From: a virus
Length of the DNA stretch: 27,458 nt
Direction: 5' to 3' (one strand)
IMG/VR virus record: IMGVR_UViG_3300007631_000006
Coordinates: 1-27,458 of that record
Positions 13,225 to 20,294 of this stretch are shown here, in pieces. The position numbers and the translations under genes are program-made. The notes under the pieces are model-generated. The model searched no databases. It saw only the letters and a program-made list of their open reading frames with translations, and was not told the origin of the DNA. Each line of letters starts with the position of its first letter. Within the stretch, counting starts at the first letter, position 1.

Positions 13225-14450
13225 CTAATAAATTCTTCAAGAGTCGACTCATCACGAGAAACAACATCATGACCCATCTTGACGTTGGACTGTTTCACGA
13301 AATCGCCCTGAACGGTATCTGTCTGACCGTTGAGATACTCCGTCACAAAGTCGGCCATGTCCTTTGCAGTGGTTACAGGTACATTCTGACACATATGATT
13401 TGCATTGGCCGGTGACTGAGGACTTGAGCCCGCCATATCAAAATCGTCCGGAATCTTCATGATTCGCAAACCCTCTCGTAGAGTCAGGAATCGATCGGCA
13501 AAGGGATTCACAAGGTAGTGTGGCATTGCACCGATGAAAGATGGAATCTGACCCTTTGGTACCGTAATACCGTGCGACCAGTAACCTTTGCCCTGATCAA
13601 GCTTCTCCTGCATAGCGCGAGCTCGATTCGCAAACTTTTCTGAAAAGGCCATGCTCTCCATCCAATCGGCTGTCTCGTTTAGATTCTGAACCAATCGATC
13701 CGACTCGACAATACAGTTGGTAGTCTTCTCAATCACATTGTAGTAGTCTTCGATTGTTTCACATTCATTCTTGTACATGCAGAATCGTAGCCACGGATTG
13801 TCAAGAGGATTGTCCTTATTGATCAGAACGTTCATTGGATCGTCCTCGGCGATATCGCGAGTCAGGATATCCTCCACCGGTTCCATCGGCCGACGAATAT
13901 ATCGAAAGATCGGTGTCTCTTCAAATCCTTTCGTAAAAAAGTAGAACGTCCGTGGTCTCTTCTGAGCGATACCATGCAAACGTGATTCGGTATAGTATAG
14001 ATTCAGAGAGTAACCATTACTTTTACCAATCTCGTGCAGTCTCTGAGCAACCTTTTCTCCTACTTTACTGAACAAACGAGGTGCATTCTCACCCCAGAAG
14101 ACCTCGGGCCGAATCTCAGACAGTACGTATTCTGCCGTCTTATACATCCATTCGTTGACCGATGAGTCCGCACCGGACGTACGTGATAGACTCGACAAAC
14201 CAGCGCAAGGACAAACGGTATTCACTACGTCGACAGTAGATCGTTTACTCGAGTCCTCGTCAAGCAATGCATACTCACCGTCCCAGTTCTTTTTCTCGCG
14301 AAGGTAGTTCACAAAGTGAGAGTCGTTGGCCTGAAAGTCTGAGTACGATAGAATCCATTCGGGTAACTGACCGTTCATAGACTCCATGATTCCTAGGTTT
14401 TCACCACCGATTAGCGGTACGATCGATGCGTACGTAATGTCTTTACTCAT
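13212..14450 (-). CDS. C5-cytosine DNA methyltransferase-like protein
   Basis: A 412-residue protein with Dcm-type motifs in canonical order: motif I-like PLIGGENLGIMES (12-24); motif IV VCPCAGLSS (79-87, P81-C82 with catalytic Cys); motif VI WGENAPRL (119-126, ENx); motif VIII AQKRPRTF (162-169); motif IX RFLTLREGLRIMKIPDDF (320-337); and motif X-like QNVPVTTAKDMADFV. Known C5 methyltransferases transfer a methyl group from SAM to cytosine C5. Motif I lacks the usual FxGxG. It overlaps the glycosyltransferase gene by 8 bases. With a dCMP hydroxymethylase-like enzyme present, its substrate or its one-carbon donor may be unusual; this is inference. Confidence 0.82.
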   Translation of the reverse strand: MSKDITYASIVPLIGGENLGIMESMNGQLPEWILSYSDFQANDSHFVNYLREKKNWDGEYALLDEDSSKRSTVDVVNTVCPCAGLSSLSRTSGADSSVNEWMYKTAEYVLSEIRPEVFWGENAPRLFSKVGEKVAQRLHEIGKSNGYSLNLYYTESRLHGIAQKRPRTFYFFTKGFEETPIFRYIRRPMEPVEDILTRDIAEDDPMNVLINKDNPLDNPWLRFCMYKNECETIEDYYNVIEKTTNCIVESDRLVQNLNETADWMESMAFSEKFANRARAMQEKLDQGKGYWSHGITVPKGQIPSFIGAMPHYLVNPFADRFLTLREGLRIMKIPDDFDMAGSSPQSPANANHMCQNVPVTTAKDMADFVTEYLNGQTDTVQGDFVKQSNVKMGHDVVSRDESTLEEFISLHR

Positions 14451-15714
14451 GATTCGTTAGCTCCTTGATTGTATTCATTGCAAGTTCATTAAGATACGAG
14501 CCGTCATAGTACTCGTCCTTTAGCATTCCGTCTATATTTCTGCGTAGTTCGGAGTAGGCATCTGGATTGTTCTCAAGGAACTCGATCTTGTCGAACAGAT
14601 CCTTGGAGTCGGTCACTCGCAGGAACTCAGGACACTTGAGATTGTTCTGCTCGTCGTACTCCGGATGTAGAAAAGGAATGATACCGTAGTGTGCCATCTC
14701 CCAGAACTTAGCGGTGACCCATCCCTTCTTAATCGGAATACAAAAGGTGTACTTAACTCGTGGCAGCATTTCCTGCAGATCGTTAAACTTCTTCGGACCC
14801 TTGAATCTTGCGTCTTCACCGACTGTACGAGGATCCCACTTACCATAGATCTCAACGTTCTCCACGTGGTCGAGAATGTACTTCTTAAGCTGTGGATATC
14901 GAGACGGCAGTCCCTCGTTACAGACAACCATAAAGTCGATGTCCTTCTCACCCTTTTCTGTCGATTCCTCTTCACCGCTAAAGAATGCGTCCAGTGTCGA
15001 CGGTGTCTCGACAATCTGCTCACCCTTGGTCTTACCGATAAGAAAGATCGTCTCGACTCGCGAATACTCGCACGGTACACTGGCGTGGTCGATTTCGGTC
15101 GATCCAAACTTCTTTACACATCGATGATTTACCGTCTCGTTGTACTGCGACAGAACCTTTGACGGTCGATGCATAAGATCTCGCATCTGCGCGGGCCAGT
15201 ATCGTGGATCGTTTACGATGATACCGTACGGAATGCGAGTCTCGTTCAGATAGTCGATAACGGGTCCGGCGTACTTAGCCTGCATGAACAGAGGACTTGC
15301 CAGAGTCGTAGGATCAGTCATCTTATACATCTTACCGCGAACATTGGAAGTCGCGGTCGGACCCATAAAGAACAGACCGCAGTCCATACCAGGATCAACA
15401 TTCTCTCTCCAGTACTGGAGGTACTTAATATTTACCGCATCCTGATCAACATCGTTCTTCTTTTTATATCTATCCTTAAACTCCGACAGCTCACTCCACG
15501 GATCGACGACGTTACCGTGTCGATTGATTCGAGCACGTTCCTTGGGATCAAGGCGCGAGAAGTCGGAGGCACCGATCAGATAGAACGTAACGTTCGGATT
15601 GCGATGAATCAGATTCTCGTAGAAGATCGGAGCCTCGTTGTCTCCGCCTGTCGCTCCCCACCTCTGAGGATTAAACAGAATCGACTTTCCGACCTTACCA
15701 ATCGCACACTTCAT
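14443..15714 (-). CDS. Glycosyltransferase-like protein (GT-B style)
   Basis: A 423-residue protein. The N-terminal half has alternating beta/alpha elements (NVTFYLIGASDFSRLDPKER, DCGLFFMGPTATSN, YGIIVNDPRYWPAQ). The second half has ETIFLIGKTKG, IDFMVVCNEGLPSRYPQLKK, VENVEIYGKWDPR and FCIPIKKGWVTAKFWEMAHY followed by GIIPF. The last motif is typical of the nucleotide-sugar site of GT-B glycosyltransferases (W-x-T-x-K-x-[WF]-E...G-x-[IV]-P). It could glycosylate modified cytosine in DNA, as T4 AGT/BGT and RB69-type enzymes do, or another target. It overlaps genes on both sides (methyltransferase-like and HAD), which supports a common pathway. Confidence 0.65.
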   Translation of the reverse strand: MKCAIGKVGKSILFNPQRWGATGGDNEAPIFYENLIHRNPNVTFYLIGASDFSRLDPKERARINRHGNVVDPWSELSEFKDRYKKKNDVDQDAVNIKYLQYWRENVDPGMDCGLFFMGPTATSNVRGKMYKMTDPTTLASPLFMQAKYAGPVIDYLNETRIPYGIIVNDPRYWPAQMRDLMHRPSKVLSQYNETVNHRCVKKFGSTEIDHASVPCEYSRVETIFLIGKTKGEQIVETPSTLDAFFSGEEESTEKGEKDIDFMVVCNEGLPSRYPQLKKYILDHVENVEIYGKWDPRTVGEDARFKGPKKFNDLQEMLPRVKYTFCIPIKKGWVTAKFWEMAHYGIIPFLHPEYDEQNNLKCPEFLRVTDSKDLFDKIEFLENNPDAYSELRRNIDGMLKDEYYDGSYLNELAMNTIKELTNHE

Positions 15715-16081
15715 GATCTACCCATTCCTTAAAGTCATTTAGATTCATGGCCTTATCGTCCACGTAGTATGTATTGGCGTACGGTTTTCCGAATACCAAT
15801 TCATCGTAGGGTACGTTCCATAGATTAAGCCATCTGACCGTTACGTCCCAGACATCCCTGTGAATCTTATCGATATCACCGTCATGAGTAAGCATACGTC
15901 GAGCTGAGTGAATGATAATGTAAAAATTGTCCACACTCAGCCTATGCATACGATCGATAATATCAATGTTTGGTTTTGCCTGACCGTACTTCGTTTCAGT
16001 GTCCTTGGCCTCATGATTTGGATAACAGATCGTATCGTCAAGATCGAACACGATCACTGGTCTGTTTTTATTACCAGGCAC
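15695..16081 (-). CDS. HAD-superfamily phosphatase-like protein
   Basis: The start is set at GTG 16081, 10 bases after AAGGAG and overlapping the end of the upstream fusion gene by 11 bases. The longer open frame to 16234 is only a shadow. The 128-residue product has IVFDLDDTICYP (D13 and D15 of HAD motif I), YIIIHSARRM (motif II region) and ANTYYVDDKAMNLNDF (motif IV acidic pair). It is small and has no large cap, like phosphatases in sugar-nucleotide and capsule pathways. It probably dephosphorylates a sugar or small phosphoester made with its neighbours; the substrate is unknown. Confidence 0.78.
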   Translation of the reverse strand: MPGNKNRPVIVFDLDDTICYPNHEAKDTETKYGQAKPNIDIIDRMHRLSVDNFYIIIHSARRMLTHDGDIDKIHRDVWDVTVRWLNLWNVPYDELVFGKPYANTYYVDDKAMNLNDFKEWVDHEVCDW

Positions 16082-17576
16082 GATTAATGTACTCCTTAGC
16101 GTAGCTTGCGAATCTCTGCTGTCGTTTTTCGTCGTCAGAGTGTAACGGAATACATGACGCAAGAAGAATGATTCCACCGTCAAGAATCGTTTTGACCGGC
16201 AGATTGTATTCACGTAACTTTGAGAGAAACACACTCTTTACGATCTGATTGTGCTCGACGCCTGCGAGCATCGCATTGTATCCGTGGTAGAGATCGTGAG
16301 CAAGTTTGGCCCAATCATAAATATCGTCTCCGCGTGTCGTTCTTTTATTCGTACCGTATGCCCCACGAGGATCGATTAACTTAATCTGATCGGTGTTGTA
16401 GTTGTACAATATATTGCCAGAGTGTAGATCACCGTGTACGGTCTCGATAGGACGAGTCCTCTGAGCGACCTTGAGTGCCTGAACGGTAAACGCATTCTGA
16501 TGTGAACCGACAAAGAAATTGTCGCACTGCGACATGCGATTCCATGTCTTATTGTACCACATCATCTTTGCCTCGTCGGAGAAACATCGAATAAACTCAG
16601 AGTCTTTACAAGTATCATTAAAGTGATTAAGCTTGATACGAAATACTTTATCGATAATATATTCCCAGGTTGCCTGCGTCAGATTCTCGTAGAGCATAAG
16701 ATCTGACAGAAGTATGCCCGACTCAAAAGACATACAAAGTTCGTATGAACTGGCATTATCAAATACACGAGGAACAAAACACTCCTGTGTAGGAGAAAGA
16801 CTTGAGTACCAAGAGATCTCAGATCTCAGCGTGTCCATCGATGACCGATCATGATAGTCTGGAGTCTTAGTAATTGTCCCAAGATCGTGATTGTACGACA
16901 GATTATTAAAAGCACGAGCCTTACGATTTAGAAGTGCGGCTGACGTCTGATGATACGTATTTAGTTGACCAATATCGTACCACTGATTAGTCATGACACG
17001 ATCAAACTCACCGTACATCTCTAGAAACTCAGAGATCTCTGGCCCCTTCTTACACCAGGACATTGCCGTGTCGGCCTGCTGTCCGTCAGAAAAAGAATAG
17101 AGACCAACGAGCGCAACGCCGTTATCGATGGTTCGATTCGGTTTGTTATAGAACTCCTTTCCGTCCCACATACACCAACTCGAGTGATCATCGACGTTCT
17201 TGCAGAGAAGAAAATCCGTACCCAGGTCAAGATCATCGTCAAGAATAATGGCATCACCCAGCCATACGACTAACGGAAGAGACTTTTCTTCAAGTAGACT
17301 CATACCGAGTTCGATCGCAAATCTTGGGCCGTTAAGCTCTTCCTGACGAACGAACTTAACCTTCGGATGTTTCTTTGCGCAGTAGAGACGCGTGTCATCG
17401 AGAGCACCATCAACCACAACGATCTCGTTAATATCAGCTAGCTTATACGCCTGCTCAAGAATATAGTCGATCGTCGGCTTGCCATTGACTCGAACCATTA
17501 CCTTGGACGTATTTGACGTAAGTGGTCGTAACCGTGTGGCCTCACCGGCAGCAGGAATAATAAGATTAATCGCCAT
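16071..17576 (-). CDS. Fusion of sugar/choline-type nucleotidyltransferase and APH-like kinase
   Basis: A 501-residue fusion. Residues 1-225 are a GT-A-fold nucleotidyltransferase: IIPAAGEATRLRPLTSNTSK (the GxGxRxxP-type signature with E in place of the second Gly), VRVNGKPTIDYIL, LGDAI with D108 as metal ligand, and QWYDIGQLNTYHQ. Residues 250-501 are an aminoglycoside/choline-kinase-like domain with ETVHGDLHSGNILY (H381-G-D383, N388) and KLIDPRGAYG (D402). The logic is phosphorylate, then activate with NTP, as in LicA plus LicC, or activation of a sugar by a kinase and a pyrophosphorylase. AAGGAG lies 8 bases before the ATG. It probably feeds the glycosyltransferase. Confidence 0.82.
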   Translation of the reverse strand: MAINLIIPAAGEATRLRPLTSNTSKVMVRVNGKPTIDYILEQAYKLADINEIVVVDGALDDTRLYCAKKHPKVKFVRQEELNGPRFAIELGMSLLEEKSLPLVVWLGDAIILDDDLDLGTDFLLCKNVDDHSSWCMWDGKEFYNKPNRTIDNGVALVGLYSFSDGQQADTAMSWCKKGPEISEFLEMYGEFDRVMTNQWYDIGQLNTYHQTSAALLNRKARAFNNLSYNHDLGTITKTPDYHDRSSMDTLRSEISWYSSLSPTQECFVPRVFDNASSYELCMSFESGILLSDLMLYENLTQATWEYIIDKVFRIKLNHFNDTCKDSEFIRCFSDEAKMMWYNKTWNRMSQCDNFFVGSHQNAFTVQALKVAQRTRPIETVHGDLHSGNILYNYNTDQIKLIDPRGAYGTNKRTTRGDDIYDWAKLAHDLYHGYNAMLAGVEHNQIVKSVFLSKLREYNLPVKTILDGGIILLASCIPLHSDDEKRQQRFASYAKEYINRAW

Positions 17577-17937
17577 AAACGTAGCTCCTTAGCTCGTATA
17601 ACATATTCTGCTCGTAAGAACGATCATTGAGCAGACGATTTAATGGTGACGGATGCGGCATCTTAAAGTGTTGGGTGTCAATACGTTTCAGTGAATTTGA
17701 AACGAGATTACCCAGCGCCACCACGTACGAGTAGTTATACACACTCTTATGTAGCAGTTCGTAGTTCACCGAGGAGAGCCTCTGAGGTAGAAGAGGATCA
17801 ACGATCGCGTTATGAAAACTAACGAAGCGCAGGCCGAGAAAATCGACCCACGCTTCGAAGCGATCGAGTGTACAGTTACGTCGATACTTTGCTCGTGACG
17901 GTTGCATACCGATAAAGATTACATTTCGGTTCATCAT
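17566..17937 (-). CDS. Uracil-DNA glycosylase-superfamily-like protein
   Basis: A 123-residue protein. NVIFIGMQPSRAKYR (first strand and G-x-x-P loop), FHNAIVDPLLPQRL, VVALGNLVSNSLKRI and FKMPHPSPLNRLL match the order of motifs in UDG-fold proteins, with HPSPLNR corresponding to the HPSPLS DNA-binding loop of uracil glycosylases. It is shorter than family 1 UDGs (over 200). I know similar short marine-phage proteins as uncharacterised. ATGATG at 17937/17934 has no Shine-Dalgarno and lies only 8 bases from a -10 box, so the transcript may be leaderless. It overlaps the fusion gene by 11 bases. Confidence 0.65.
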   Translation of the reverse strand: MMNRNVIFIGMQPSRAKYRRNCTLDRFEAWVDFLGLRFVSFHNAIVDPLLPQRLSSVNYELLHKSVYNYSYVVALGNLVSNSLKRIDTQHFKMPHPSPLNRLLNDRSYEQNMLYELRSYVYGD

Positions 17938-17945
17938 AATAAAGT

Positions 17946-17974
17946 ATTATATCACAACTCAATCTAGATGTAAA
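17946..17974 (-). promoter_or_regulatory. Early-type sigma70 promoter
   Basis: GTTTACA with TTTACA at 17974-17969, 17 bases, TATAAT at 17951-17946 on the minus strand. It overlaps the 3' end of the dCMP deaminase gene. The -10 box ends 8 bases before the first ATG of the UDG-like gene, so transcription would begin at or next to the start codon. Confidence 0.8.
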
Positions 17975-18423
17975 CACTCTATAGTTATATCGGACTTAAG
18001 ACTTGCCTCTTTGAACAGCTTTGTGGTCTGATGCAGCGACGCCAACCATTGTTCAGGAATGTCATCGTCTGATCCCCAGTAGACGGATCTCACTCCGACC
18101 TGAAGAACGCCCTTGGCGCACTCACTGCATGTTGGTAGACCCCAGACATAGAGTGTTGAACCGTCGAGGCAAACACCGTTGTAAGTCGCGTTATAGATAC
18201 AGTTCATCTCAGCGTGTACAACTCTTTCGTACTTTAGATCGCGGTTCTCATACAAGTACGGAAAGTCACGCAGAGCTCGAGGAAAACCGTTATATCCAGT
18301 CGCAAGAACTCGACCTTTTTCGGATATGGCTACGGCTCCTATTTGACGTGAGGGATCCTTGGACCAAGTAGAGATCTCACGAGCTAGCGAAAGATATCGT
18401 TTGTGCCACTTGTTGTCAGACAC
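17959..18423 (-). CDS. cd: dCMP deaminase-like zinc enzyme
   Basis: It deaminates dCMP to dUMP to supply thymidylate synthesis. In the 154-residue product the zinc and catalytic motifs are VVHAEMNCIYNA (H70, E72) and LPTCSECAKG (C99, C102), with SKDPSRQIGAVAISEKG and ATGYNGFPR typical of dCMP/ComE-type deaminases. T4 Cd is somewhat longer and allosteric. Here it feeds ThyX and competes with the dCMP hydroxymethylase-like enzyme for dCMP. It overlaps the upstream gene by 8 bases. Confidence 0.9.
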   Translation of the reverse strand: MSDNKWHKRYLSLAREISTWSKDPSRQIGAVAISEKGRVLATGYNGFPRALRDFPYLYENRDLKYERVVHAEMNCIYNATYNGVCLDGSTLYVWGLPTCSECAKGVLQVGVRSVYWGSDDDIPEQWLASLHQTTKLFKEASLKSDITIECLHLD

Positions 18424-18997
18424 TCTTCTTAACCTCTTCTCGCCAGTAGGGCATTACCTCATCGAGTTTATATCCGAGTGCCTTATTCACAAACTCATTA
18501 ATCGTAATGTCCTCTTCGTGGGCTGCACGAGCGATCAACGCAAGTTCAGAATCGTTCAGATCAAGAGAGATGGTCTCCATCTCCTCCTTTTCTTTAGTAT
18601 CGTTTCTGCTTGGATGAACGATAACTCCATCGACTACATCACGAGCAATTCCTAGAATCTTATCGGGTAAATAGTCAACAATCAGTTCTTCGATACGCTC
18701 GTCTCCAACCTGATACTCAAACTTATTCTTATGATACCTCTCGAGATACTTTGGATTAACCCATCGATAACGAGAAACACCATCGCCTAGAGTAATTACA
18801 TCGATTTGATACACTTCGTGATACACTGGATCAAATTGAACCGCAATAACCCAGCGATTATGCCTCTCTAATAACCATTCAACGGCATTTGCCATAAAGA
18901 TATCGGGTTCATTCATATAAATGCTAGCATCTAGATCATTTGGAAGATCAATGCTCTGCTGTTCCCAGATGGCCTTAATTTCTTCGATTGTATTCAT
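18416..18997 (-). CDS. Hypothetical protein with C-terminal ribbon-helix-helix-like segment
   Basis: A 193-residue protein. Residues 1-130 are an unrecognised mixed alpha/beta region (MANAVEWLLERHNRWVIAVQ, then VYQIDVITLGDGVSRYRWVN). From about 140, METISLDLNDSELALIARAA followed by HEEDITINEFVNKALGYKLD has the strand-helix-turn-helix pattern of MetJ/Arc-type ribbon-helix-helix DNA-binding domains. It lies between the dCMP hydroxymethylase-like and dCMP deaminase genes, one base after the former's stop. It may regulate nucleotide genes or bind DNA in another way; this is an inference. Confidence 0.65.
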   Translation of the reverse strand: MNTIEEIKAIWEQQSIDLPNDLDASIYMNEPDIFMANAVEWLLERHNRWVIAVQFDPVYHEVYQIDVITLGDGVSRYRWVNPKYLERYHKNKFEYQVGDERIEELIVDYLPDKILGIARDVVDGVIVHPSRNDTKEKEEMETISLDLNDSELALIARAAHEEDITINEFVNKALGYKLDEVMPYWREEVKKSV

Positions 18998-18998
18998 A

Positions 18999-19682
18999 TT
19001 ACTTCACCAGGTGAAAGTGTCTTTCGTATACATGTAGGTTTTGTACCTGCCAATAGATGTTGCCGTTCTTGACCGTACGATTATCGTTATTTAGAACGTT
19101 ATAGTGATCGACCATCATGTCCAACGTGTGTGACTGCCAGGCAAAGTCGTTCTTATATCCGAAGACCACATCATTGGAGCGCATCTGCACGACGCAGTGC
19201 ATAAGACCGTCACGAATGTAATAGGTCACAGCGTTCGTACAGATAAAGTCGTTCTTTCCATTCTGCTTTGACTCGTGCCAGATTGACGGGCGATTGTAGA
19301 TCATACATGCACGACGAGAGTCGGGATTGTTGACCAGTTCGTATAGAGCATTTGAGAACTGATGGTAAAACTCAGGAGAAAAGATCAGATGACCGTAGTT
19401 CGAGTTGATCTCACCGTGACGACTGGCCGCGATCTGCCATGCCTTAGGCGGCTCACGATCCTCACCATAGATGTCGTTAATATTTGTCGAGCAAGAGTAG
19501 TACCAGTCGAGCTCCTTCTGAATGTACTCCTCATTTGGTTTGCCAAAGATTGCAGGTTCGTCAGCAATGAAGGAGGCCCCGAGTAACTCGATGGTCTTTT
19601 GGCCAGTACGATCCTCGGTGAACCGTTCGTTCTTAAGCTCGTCGATAAAGTACTCACGAATGTCGTCTACAGTCTGATACAT
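18999..19682 (-). CDS. 42: dCMP hydroxymethylase-like enzyme (thymidylate synthase fold, gp42-like)
   Basis: T4 gp42 adds hydroxymethyl to dCMP from methylene-tetrahydrofolate. The 227-residue sequence has thymidylate-synthase-fold motifs: KELDWYYSCSTNINDI (56-71), WQIAASRHGEINSNYG (82-97), NPDSRRACMIYNRP (119-132), the catalytic Cys in NDFICTNAV (C148), QMRSNDVVFGYKNDFAWQ (166-183) and LHVYERHFHLV. In thymidylate synthases the position of D179 is Asn, which reads uracil; Asp here is the hallmark of dCMP-specific enzymes, and T4 gp42 also uses C148 and D179. A dCMP methylase, as in Xp12-type phages, is an alternative. Confidence 0.88.
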   Translation of the reverse strand: MYQTVDDIREYFIDELKNERFTEDRTGQKTIELLGASFIADEPAIFGKPNEEYIQKELDWYYSCSTNINDIYGEDREPPKAWQIAASRHGEINSNYGHLIFSPEFYHQFSNALYELVNNPDSRRACMIYNRPSIWHESKQNGKNDFICTNAVTYYIRDGLMHCVVQMRSNDVVFGYKNDFAWQSHTLDMMVDHYNVLNNDNRTVKNGNIYWQVQNLHVYERHFHLVK

Positions 19683-19685
19683 AGT

Positions 19686-19877
19686 CTATGTCTCTGCTCC
19701 ATGCACTCGAACAAGGTAGTCCGCGCGACGTGCAAGTCGATGTTTTTCTTTGTTGCTACGAGCGTTCGCCATCGACTCGTTGATCTGACTTAGAGTCATG
19801 CCTTTGATACGATCGCGGCCAGTGCGAGTCTTATGAGGGCTCTGCCTACCCTTTCCAAATCCGTTGATTGCACCCAT
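19686..19877 (-). CDS. Small basic protein, 63 aa
   Basis: It is basic throughout (MGAINGFGKGRQSPHKTRTG at the N-terminus, then RDRIKGMTLSQINESMANAR and KEKHRLARRADYLVRVHG). The second half is probably a helical hairpin. It is unrecognised beyond similarity to small phage proteins containing KTRTGRDRIKGMT. Its start overlaps the upstream stop by one base and its stop is 3 bases before the hydroxymethylase-like gene. Nucleic-acid binding is possible because of its charge. Confidence 0.65.
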   Translation of the reverse strand: MGAINGFGKGRQSPHKTRTGRDRIKGMTLSQINESMANARSNKEKHRLARRADYLVRVHGAET

Positions 19878-20236
19878 TACTCTTCGTCTCCTTCTTCAAT
19901 GTTAGTAGAGTTGATCGGTCGATTGAGAAAGTCGCGATCATCAGACTGACCGTCCATTTGACCACGCATATATGATACGGCGAATGACAGATAGTTGATC
20001 GCGTCCTTGGCGGAGTCTTCGAGAGACTCGAATGCAGGATCCTCACCGTACTCAGCTGCCTCCATGACGGAGTACATGCGAGTCATTTTCTGATGAACCA
20101 TGTCAAGAATGGTTGCGGTACCACGAGGATAGTGATCCGCCTGGCGAATGCGCGACTTATCGTTCTGATAGTCACGAGCTTTGCGATCCTGTAGTTCGGC
20201 ACACTCCTGTAGTACCTTAATCGATTCACGTGCCAT
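19877..20236 (-). CDS. Conserved helical phage protein, Nmad1/DUF1599-like
   Basis: A 119-residue protein. RKARDYQNDKSRIRQADHYP, GTATILDMVHQKMTRMYSVM and LEDSAKDAINYLSFAVSYM resemble the helical pattern of proteins named nucleotide modification associated domain 1 (K..DY..., I.D....K..R, E...D...D..NY), which occur beside phage DNA-modification genes. The link is from memory and is not certain. It is the first gene after an early promoter and lies just upstream of the dCMP hydroxymethylase-like gene, which fits the modification theme. AGAGGA lies about 10 bases before the ATG. Confidence 0.65.
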   Translation of the reverse strand: MARESIKVLQECAELQDRKARDYQNDKSRIRQADHYPRGTATILDMVHQKMTRMYSVMEAAEYGEDPAFESLEDSAKDAINYLSFAVSYMRGQMDGQSDDRDFLNRPINSTNIEEGDEE

Positions 20237-20265
20237 AGTCTTCTGTTCCTCTGTTATTTTATTCT

Positions 20266-20294
20266 ATTATACACTAGTTCACTGCTCATGTAAA
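20266..20294 (-). promoter_or_regulatory. Early-type sigma70 promoter
   Basis: GTTTACA with TTTACA at 20294-20289, 17 bases, TATAAT at 20271-20266 on the minus strand. It lies between the primase-like stop (20295) and the ATG at 20236, and would drive the Nmad1-like, basic, hydroxymethylase-like, RHH and dCMP deaminase genes. Confidence 0.82.

Noticed and set aside
15169-15732. Plus-strand open frame of 187 codons
   Set aside because: Antisense to the glycosyltransferase-like gene; no domain or start signal.
16082-16234. N-terminal extension of the HAD gene to an ATG at 16234
   Set aside because: The extension is arginine/serine-rich shadow sequence of the fusion gene; the GTG at 16081 with AAGGAG upstream fits better.
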